A DNA stretch of 23,062 nt, taken from positions 1 through 23,062 of the forward strand of contig JBKJHW010000079.1 of the NCBI GenBank assembly GCA_046598935.1, read 5' to 3'. A program made the position numbers and the translations under genes. The notes beneath the pieces are model-generated. The model had not been told where the DNA came from. It saw only the letters and a list, made by a program, of their open reading frames with translations, and did not search any database. This DNA comes from SCUN01 sp046598935. GTDB taxonomy: Bacteria; Acidobacteriota; Vicinamibacteria; Vicinamibacterales; SCN-69-37. Positions 15,021-23,062 of this stretch are shown here, in pieces (positions within the stretch are counted from its first letter, which is position 1; the number at the start of each line of letters is the position of its first letter).

Positions 15021-15476
15021 ATGAAAACCCGACTCGCCGCAGTGCTCGCCGTTGTCCTCCTTTCTGCCGGGGCCGCCGGGAGCGCCGTATCCGCCCAGGC
15101 ACCCACCCGCCGCTACATCGATCCGAAATTGCCGACCGCCGCCGGCGCGCCATTCAGCGGCGCCGTCATGGTGAACGGAACGCTCTATCTCTCCGGGCAG
15201 CTTGGCGCAGGCGCCAACAACAAGCCGGAAACGGCGGAGCTCGAAGCCACGGCCGTGCTCAACAACGTGAAGAACCTGCTCGCCAAGGCGGACATGACGA
15301 TGGATGACCTGGTGTCGGTGACGATCTTCGCGGCGAACACGGCCGACTACGCCGCGTTCAACACCGTCTATCGCACATATTTCACCAAGGAATTTCCGGC
15401 GCGCGCCTTCATCGGCGGCGGCCCGCTTCTCTTCGGCGCGAGATTCGAAGTGCAGGCGATCGCGGCGAAGCGGTAA
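15021..15476 (+). CDS. Exported RidA/YjgF-family protein
   Basis: This encodes 151 residues with a clear Sec signal (MKTRLAAVLAVVLLSAGAAGSAVSAQ). The Rid domain follows: GAPFSGAVMVNGTLYLSGQLG, AVLNNVKNLLAKADMTMDDLVSVTIF and the C-terminal FPARAFIGGGPLLFGARFEVQAIA. The Arg of PAR corresponds to the catalytic Arg105 of E. coli RidA and the Glu of FEVQAIA to its conserved Glu, so 2-imino acid hydrolysis is feasible by sequence. RidA normally protects cytoplasmic PLP enzymes from reactive enamine/imine intermediates; an exported form implies a different substrate. GGAGACC lies just before the ATG. It is followed after 8 nt by the DinB-like gene. Confidence 0.9.
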   Translation: MKTRLAAVLAVVLLSAGAAGSAVSAQAPTRRYIDPKLPTAAGAPFSGAVMVNGTLYLSGQLGAGANNKPETAELEATAVLNNVKNLLAKADMTMDDLVSVTIFAANTADYAAFNTVYRTYFTKEFPARAFIGGGPLLFGARFEVQAIAAKR

Positions 15477-15484
15477 GCCGATTC

Positions 15485-16006
15485 GTGGATTTTCAACTGT
15501 CGCAGGCGCGTCCGGTGCTCCAGAGAACGCCGGCCGTCCTGCGGTCGTTATTGCAAGGCCTCCCCGCCGAATGGACCAGCCGCAACGAAGGCCCAGGCAC
15601 CTGGAGCCCCTTCGACGTCATTGGCCATCTGATTCACGGCGAACGCACGGACTGGATGCCGAGGGCCGAGCACATCCTGCAGCACGGCGACTCCGTGGCG
15701 TTTCCGCCGTTTGACCGCGAGGCGATGTTTGCGGCATCGCGGGAGCGCACGATTTCTGAATTGCTCGACGAGTTCGAGATACTGCGCGCGCAAAGTCTTC
15801 AGCGGCTGGATTCGTTGCGGTTCACGAACGACGACCTGGCCCGCCGCGGACGCCATCCTGAGTTCGGCGCGGTGACGATGGGCCAGCTACTTTCGACGTG
15901 GGTCGCGCACGACCTCACCCACATCAATCAGATTGTCCGGGTCATGGCCAAACAGTACGAAGCCGCCGTTGGGCCGTGGCGCGCGTATCTGTCGGTCCTT
16001 CGATGA
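15485..16006 (+). CDS. DinB-superfamily four-helix-bundle protein
   Basis: This encodes 173 residues from a GTG start at 15485; no earlier or better ATG exists before the conserved region. The protein is helical and shows the metal-binding set of the DinB/YfiT fold: H48 in WSPFDVIGHLIHGE and H142/H146 in WVAHDLTHINQI. DinB proteins are metal-binding four-helix bundles, some acting as bacillithiol or other thiol transferases; most have no known substrate, and that applies here. It lies 8 nt after the RidA-like gene, and its TGA overlaps the ATG of a small membrane protein (ATGA, 16003-16006), indicating coupled translation. Confidence 0.87.
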   Translation: MDFQLSQARPVLQRTPAVLRSLLQGLPAEWTSRNEGPGTWSPFDVIGHLIHGERTDWMPRAEHILQHGDSVAFPPFDREAMFAASRERTISELLDEFEILRAQSLQRLDSLRFTNDDLARRGRHPEFGAVTMGQLLSTWVAHDLTHINQIVRVMAKQYEAAVGPWRAYLSVLR

Positions 16007-16272
16007 TCGCTTCTGCGAACGGCTTTGTTCTGACGCACATCAAGGCCATCGAAATGATCGGCGTCGTCATGCGGATTTTCAGCTTCAGTCTGGTCAGCTG
16101 GATGGGGCCCGGCAGCCCGTTCATGTTTGTGTGGGTATTCAACACTATTGACGCGGTCATGTTGACGTGGTGCGCGGTGCTCAGGAACGACAAGGCGTAC
16201 ACGCTGCTGAACGTGTTCTGGGTTCTGATCGGGATCGTCGGCATCCTGCGCGCGGGACAATTCATTCAATAA
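16003..16272 (+). CDS. Small integral membrane protein, translationally coupled to the DinB gene
   Basis: This 89-residue hydrophobic protein has about three predicted membrane segments: around IEMIGVVMRIFSFSLVSWM, FMFVWVFNTIDAVMLTWCAVL, and YTLLNVFWVLIGIVGILRA. A basic loop (RNDKAY) separates the last two. The ATG at 16003 overlaps the DinB stop by 4 nt, the main evidence for this start; the frame is open further upstream but only as a shadow of the DinB gene. Similar small membrane proteins of unknown function are common, and I cannot name the family. It ends 36 nt before the convergent MFS gene; I see no terminator in that gap. Confidence 0.68.
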   Translation: MIASANGFVLTHIKAIEMIGVVMRIFSFSLVSWMGPGSPFMFVWVFNTIDAVMLTWCAVLRNDKAYTLLNVFWVLIGIVGILRAGQFIQ

Positions 16273-16308
16273 AAGCGGCACACAGTTGCCCACCGCGCTC
16301 GGCATCCC

Positions 16309-17565
16309 TCAGAGAGCTTGATCCCGCGTTTCCTTCGACAGCAATACGCCGATGAGTGTCAGAAGAGCCGCGCCCGTCACGTAGAGCCCGACAGCGGCCA
16401 GGCCGTACGATCGCGCCAGCGCGGTCGCGGCGATCGGTGCGGTCGCGGCGCCGATCACGCCCGCGAGGCTGAACGCGAGCGAGCTTCCCGTGTATCGCAC
16501 TGGCGCAGGGAACAGCTCGGACAGCGTCGTTCCGAGTGGCCCGAAGGCAAGCCCGATGAGGCCCAGACCGGCGATCATCATCGCGGTCGCGCCGGCCGTG
16601 CCTGACGTCAGCAGCGGCGGCAGTGCGAATCCGAAGGCGGCGATCGCCACGTTGACCCACAGCGCGGTTCGCCGCCGGCGCGTCTCTGAGAGCAGCGCCG
16701 AGATTGGAATGATCAGACACGAGAAGAGCGTGCCGACGATTTGAATGATCAGGAAACGCTCTCGTGTAAAACCCAGCTCCGATGTGCCCCACGACATCGC
16801 GAAGATCGTGACGAGGTTGAACAACACGAACGACGAGAGCGGCATCAGTGTGCCGATCACCAGCGGTCGCAGATGATCGCGAAACACATTCAAGACTGGG
16901 GCGGTCACCCGCTGGCGTCGCTCGACAACGGCCTTGAAGACCGGCGTCTCGGCAATCGTGAGACGCACGTAGAGACCGAGGATGACCAACACGGCGCTCG
17001 CCACGAACGGAATCCGCCAGCCGAACGCGAAGAACTGCTCGTTGGTCAGCCAGCGTGACAGCGCGAGGAACGACGCCGCCGACAACACGAATCCGATCGG
17101 CGTGCCGAGCTGCGGGAACATGCCGTACCACGCGCGTTTTCCGGGCGGCGCGTTCTCAACGGCAAGAAGCACCGCGCCTCCCCACTCGCCGCCGAGACCG
17201 AAGCCCTGGCCGAAGCGGCACAGAGCGAGAACGAGCGGCGCCGCGATGCCGATTGAACTGTATGCAGGCAGGACGCCGATGAGCACAGTCGAGATACCCA
17301 TCGTCAGTAACGACGCCACGAGCGTCGCCTTCCGGCCGACACGGTCGCCGAAATGACCGAAGAACGCCGCCCCGAGCGGCCGCGCGAGAAACGCGACACC
17401 GAACGTCGCCAGCGACGCAAACGTCGCCGCCGCCGGGTCCGAGTGGGGAAAGAACAGCGTGGGAAACACCAGCACGGCCGCCATCCCGTAAATATAGAAA
17501 TCAAAACACTCGATCGTCGTGCCGATCAGGCTCGCGAAGAGGATCTGGCGCGGACTGTTAGCCAC
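16309..17565 (-). CDS. MFS transporter of the metabolite:H+ symporter (MHS) family
   Basis: This encodes 418 residues with 12 predicted TM helices. The MHS signature is clear: FDFYIYGMAAVLVFPTLFFP in TM1, GHFGDRVGRKATLVASLLTM in the loop 2-3 motif, GQGFGLGGEWGGAVLLAVEN in TM4-5, and ELFPAPVRYTGSSLAFSLAG in the second half. Known members (ProP, ShiA, KgtP, CitA) import betaine/proline, shikimate or organic acids with protons. The start is a GTG at 17565, 15 nt after the metH stop on the same strand, so it is probably the third gene of the regulator-metH operon. Transport of a methyl donor or methionine-related compound would fit the context but cannot be read from the sequence. No strong Shine-Dalgarno is visible. 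Confidence 0.9.
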   Translation of the reverse strand: MANSPRQILFASLIGTTIECFDFYIYGMAAVLVFPTLFFPHSDPAAATFASLATFGVAFLARPLGAAFFGHFGDRVGRKATLVASLLTMGISTVLIGVLPAYSSIGIAAPLVLALCRFGQGFGLGGEWGGAVLLAVENAPPGKRAWYGMFPQLGTPIGFVLSAASFLALSRWLTNEQFFAFGWRIPFVASAVLVILGLYVRLTIAETPVFKAVVERRQRVTAPVLNVFRDHLRPLVIGTLMPLSSFVLFNLVTIFAMSWGTSELGFTRERFLIIQIVGTLFSCLIIPISALLSETRRRRTALWVNVAIAAFGFALPPLLTSGTAGATAMMIAGLGLIGLAFGPLGTTLSELFPAPVRYTGSSLAFSLAGVIGAATAPIAATALARSYGLAAVGLYVTGAALLTLIGVLLSKETRDQAL

Positions 17566-17580
17566 GGCGAGTATTGTGCC

Positions 17581-21318
<3,738 letters not shown>

Positions 21319-21322
21319 GAAG

Positions 21323-22282
21323 TCAGCGGCCTTTCATTGTGTTCGAGGCGCGTTTGGTGCCGGCGGCGATCAGCACGGCAAAGGGATCGCCGGTACGGCT
21401 CGCGCCGACGCGAACGATCGTGTCGGTGAAGCCGGTGCCGGCGATAAGTTTCTCAAGCGATCTGTCGTTGAAACCGAGCCAGCGATCGCCCAACGCGGAC
21501 ATCACCCAGGCTTCGCCGTGCTCGCGAAGATCGAGCAGGAGCACTCGGCCGCCCGGCCGCAGGATCCGGTGAGCCTCTTTGAGCGCCGCGCCGGGCTCAT
21601 CCGCGTGGTGGAGCGCCTGCGACAGCAGCACGAGATCGATCGACGCGTCGTCGATCGGCGCTTTCTGCAGCTCGCCGCGTTTCCATGTGATGTTTTTCAC
21701 GCCGCGGCGGCGCGCGAGCTCTTTGCCGCGCTTCAGGACGTCCGGCGATCGATCGATGGCGATGACGCGTTTGGCCCAGCGCGCGGCTTCGATCGTGAGG
21801 TAACCCTCGCCGCAGCCGAGGTCGGCGACGTCGAGCGGCGGCATCAGCAAACCGAGCGCGCGGGACCACGCGGCCCAGCTCCGGCCGGGGACGAGTTGTT
21901 TGTTTTCCTGTCCGTCGCCGCCGTGATCGCGGAACTCCTCGCGCCGGACCCGCCGTACTTCCGCCAGCCGCACATCGTCGGCCTTCGTGACAGCGGTGGC
22001 CGCGTCGAACCGCGACGTGAGCCAGGCCCAGAGCCCGGCGTGCGGGCCGGCGGCGTCGAGCAGAGCTTCGTCGAGGCGATACCAGGAGAATGTGCCGGTG
22101 CGCTGCTCGCGGACCAGGGCGGCATCCTTCAGTAGACCGAGGTGCCTCGACACACCGGACTGCGCGACGCCCAGGATGGCGGTAAGCTCGGACACATTGA
22201 GTGATTCCTGGGCCAGAAGGCGCAGGAGGCGCAAGCGGGTCTCGTCGCCGAGCAGCCGGAGCAGGTCGGAGGCGGCGTCCAT
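21323..22282 (-). CDS. ArsR-family regulator fused to a SAM-dependent methyltransferase domain (SahR-like)
   Basis: This encodes 319 residues. Residues ~1-75 form an ArsR winged helix-turn-helix: LLGDETRLRLLRLLAQESLNVSELTAIL, then VAQSGVSRHLGLLKDAALV and the wing REQRTGTFSWYRL. No metal-sensing Cys pair is present in the recognition helix. Residues ~150-260 form a class I methyltransferase core: VADLGCGEGYLT (152-163), VIAIDRSP, LVLLSQALHHADEPGAALKEAHRILRPGG. ArsR-methyltransferase regulators next to metH are known; SahR-type proteins sense S-adenosylhomocysteine and control SAM-cycle genes. The fused domain probably serves as the SAM/SAH sensor rather than an enzyme, which is inference. metH begins 4 nt downstream. 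An inverted repeat 3 nt before the ATG suggests autoregulation. Confidence 0.88.
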   Translation of the reverse strand: MDAASDLLRLLGDETRLRLLRLLAQESLNVSELTAILGVAQSGVSRHLGLLKDAALVREQRTGTFSWYRLDEALLDAAGPHAGLWAWLTSRFDAATAVTKADDVRLAEVRRVRREEFRDHGGDGQENKQLVPGRSWAAWSRALGLLMPPLDVADLGCGEGYLTIEAARWAKRVIAIDRSPDVLKRGKELARRRGVKNITWKRGELQKAPIDDASIDLVLLSQALHHADEPGAALKEAHRILRPGGRVLLLDLREHGEAWVMSALGDRWLGFNDRSLEKLIAGTGFTDTIVRVGASRTGDPFAVLIAAGTKRASNTMKGR

Positions 22283-22284
22283 AT

Positions 22285-22308
22285 ATCCATTAATCTATAT
22301 TCATGGAT
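22285..22308. promoter_or_regulatory. Inverted-repeat operator candidate for the ArsR-type regulator
   Basis: ATCCATTAAT (22285-22294) and ATTCATGGAT (22299-22308) are 10-nt inverted arms with one mismatch, separated by CTAT. They lie in the 43-bp divergent gap between the regulator and the hydrolase, which is strikingly AT-rich for this GC-rich window. Size, AT content and place match operators of ArsR-family repressors. It sits so close to the regulator's ATG that it would overlap its promoter; on the minus strand a TTGCCT/TATAGA pair with 15-nt spacing overlaps the repeat, suggesting a very short leader. Control of the hydrolase from the same site is possible. Confidence 0.6.
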
Positions 22309-22325
22309 GAATTAAGGCAAACATC

Positions 22326-22922
22326 ATGACCACCCTCGTTCTGGCTCACGGCGCTGGCGCCGGTTCGAACCACCCGTGGATGAAGAACGTCGCCGCGGGC
22401 CTCGCCAAGCGCGGCGTCCAGGTGGTGCTCTTCGACTTCGCGTACGTCGCGGCGGGCCGCTCGGTGCCCGACAAGGCGCCCGTGCTCGAAGCGACGTGGC
22501 GAGGGGTGTGGAAAGGCGTGATGGAGCGCGCGACCGGCCCGGTATTTGCCGGCGGCAAATCCATGGGCGGCCGGATCGCGTCGATGGTCGCCGCGCATCC
22601 CCCCGCGTCCGGGTTCGATCCACAGCCTGCCGGGCTCATCTTTTTCGGCTACCCCCTGCATCCGCCCGGCAAACCTCTGCAGCGGCGCGACGCGCACTTG
22701 CCGGCGATTCGCGTGCCGATGCTTTTTCTCCACGGCACGCGCGATCCGTTCGGATCGCCTGAAGAGATGGAGCCGTTGGTCGCGTCGCTCAAGAACGCGA
22801 CGCTCCGGATCTGCGATCACGGCGATCATTCCCTCGCAGCGCCGAAGAAGCAGGATCCGAAGGGCGAATTGCTCGGGACGGCGCTCGATTCGGCCGCCGA
22901 GTGGATGGCCGGGCACCGTTGA
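22326..22922 (+). CDS. Alpha/beta hydrolase of the Tex30/KANL3 type
   Basis: This encodes 198 residues with a compact alpha/beta-hydrolase fold. The oxyanion segment is LAHGAGAGSNHPWM (7-19), the nucleophile elbow is GGKSMGGR with S79, the acid is D140 in FLHGTRDPFGS, and the base is H168 in CDHGDHSL. HGAGAGSNHPWM and GKSMGGRIASM are hallmarks of the Tex30/KANL3-like group, often annotated as dienelactone-hydrolase-like; substrates are unknown. No signal peptide, so cytoplasmic. AAGG at 22314-22317 serves as Shine-Dalgarno 8 nt before the ATG. It is divergent from the ArsR-methyltransferase regulator with a shared 43-bp control region. Confidence 0.88.
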   Translation: MTTLVLAHGAGAGSNHPWMKNVAAGLAKRGVQVVLFDFAYVAAGRSVPDKAPVLEATWRGVWKGVMERATGPVFAGGKSMGGRIASMVAAHPPASGFDPQPAGLIFFGYPLHPPGKPLQRRDAHLPAIRVPMLFLHGTRDPFGSPEEMEPLVASLKNATLRICDHGDHSLAAPKKQDPKGELLGTALDSAAEWMAGHR

Positions 22923-22939
22923 TCTGATACGCACAGGGC

Positions 22940-22961
22940 CGCAGGAACACACGTGCCTGCG
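22940..22961. terminator. Weak GC-rich hairpin between convergent hydrolase genes
   Basis: CGCAGG (22940-22945) pairs with CCTGCG (22956-22961) around a 10-nt loop, in the 44-nt gap between two convergent genes. There is no U tract on either strand, so it is at best a weak or factor-dependent stop. Confidence 0.2.
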
Positions 22962-22966
22962 CGGCG

Positions 22967-23062
22967 TTAGCGGCCGGCCGCAGCCAGGAAACGCGCGGCG
23001 GCCTCGAGCACGGCCGCCGTGATCTCGTGACCGGCGTCGTAGCGGCAGATATCGTGGGCAAC
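22967..23062 (-). CDS. 3' end of a probable phospholipase/carboxylesterase-type hydrolase (truncated by window edge)
   Basis: Only the last 31 codons and a TAA (complement of 22967-22969) are inside the window. They read VAHDICRYDAGHEITAAVLE followed by an Ala-rich amphipathic helix. A 'Y-D-x-G-H-E-I' motif followed by a C-terminal helix is typical of the catalytic His region of Abhydrolase_2 (phospholipase/carboxylesterase) proteins. The rest of the gene lies to the right of the window, so this is a tentative call. A different minus-strand frame starting at 23061 overlaps it but looks like a shadow. Confidence 0.5.
   Translation of the reverse strand, partial: VAHDICRYDAGHEITAAVLEAAARFLAAAGR

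Overview
The window is about 23 kb of gene-dense, GC-rich bacterial DNA with short intergenic gaps. The gene content suggests Acidobacteriota, possibly the Vicinamibacteria: a TonB-dependent receptor, a large secreted Asp-box (VPS10/sortilin-type) beta-propeller protein with glycine-rich linkers, DUF1684 and YdeI/OmdA proteins, an ECF-type sigma factor and many small one-domain enzymes. This placement is an inference from content; there is no rRNA or other marker to confirm it. I found no tRNA or rRNA gene, CRISPR array, insertion sequence or phage gene.

Layout. (1) 1-3328: the 3' part of a TonB-dependent receptor, a tail-to-tail SAM methyltransferase, a small lipoprotein whose start overlaps the methyltransferase start, and an exported Mn-type superoxide dismutase. 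(2) 3334-7215, minus strand: a secreted 1042-residue Asp-box propeller protein followed 12 nt later by a beta-barrel-like protein. (3) 7339-10168, plus strand: a run of small enzymes (VOC, GNAT, methyltransferase, a 29-codon overlapping ORF, an exported NTF2-like protein, a second VOC) behind a plausible sigma70 promoter. (4) 10172-11706, minus: a DUF1684 lipoprotein preceded by a membrane-protein gene broken by a frameshift. (5) 11782-12861, plus: a cyclophilin lipoprotein and an exported PNPOx-like protein. (6) 12915-14362: an ECF sigma factor gene interrupted by an in-frame TGA, coupled to a single-pass membrane protein with TolC-like periplasmic repeats. (7) 14374-16272: YdeI-like, exported RidA-like and DinB-like proteins and a small membrane protein. 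(8) 16309-22282, minus: an ArsR-methyltransferase fusion regulator, B12-dependent methionine synthase (metH) and an MHS-type MFS transporter, apparently one operon. (9) 22326-23062: a Tex30-like alpha/beta hydrolase and the 3' end of a second, convergent hydrolase.

How the parts work together. The clearest module is the methionine/SAM-cycle operon. A fused ArsR/methyltransferase regulator resembling SahR lies 4 nt upstream of metH, and an AT-rich 10-bp inverted repeat sits at the regulator's start codon as a likely operator. metH itself carries a large palindromic DNA element in frame in the linker between its homocysteine and pterin domains, like a coding palindromic repeat. A second theme is export: SOD, RidA, PNPOx, cyclophilin and NTF2-like proteins all carry signal peptides or lipoboxes, although several of these families are usually cytoplasmic. 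A third theme is decay: the sigma factor and the DUF2306-like membrane protein are both disrupted while their neighbours look intact.
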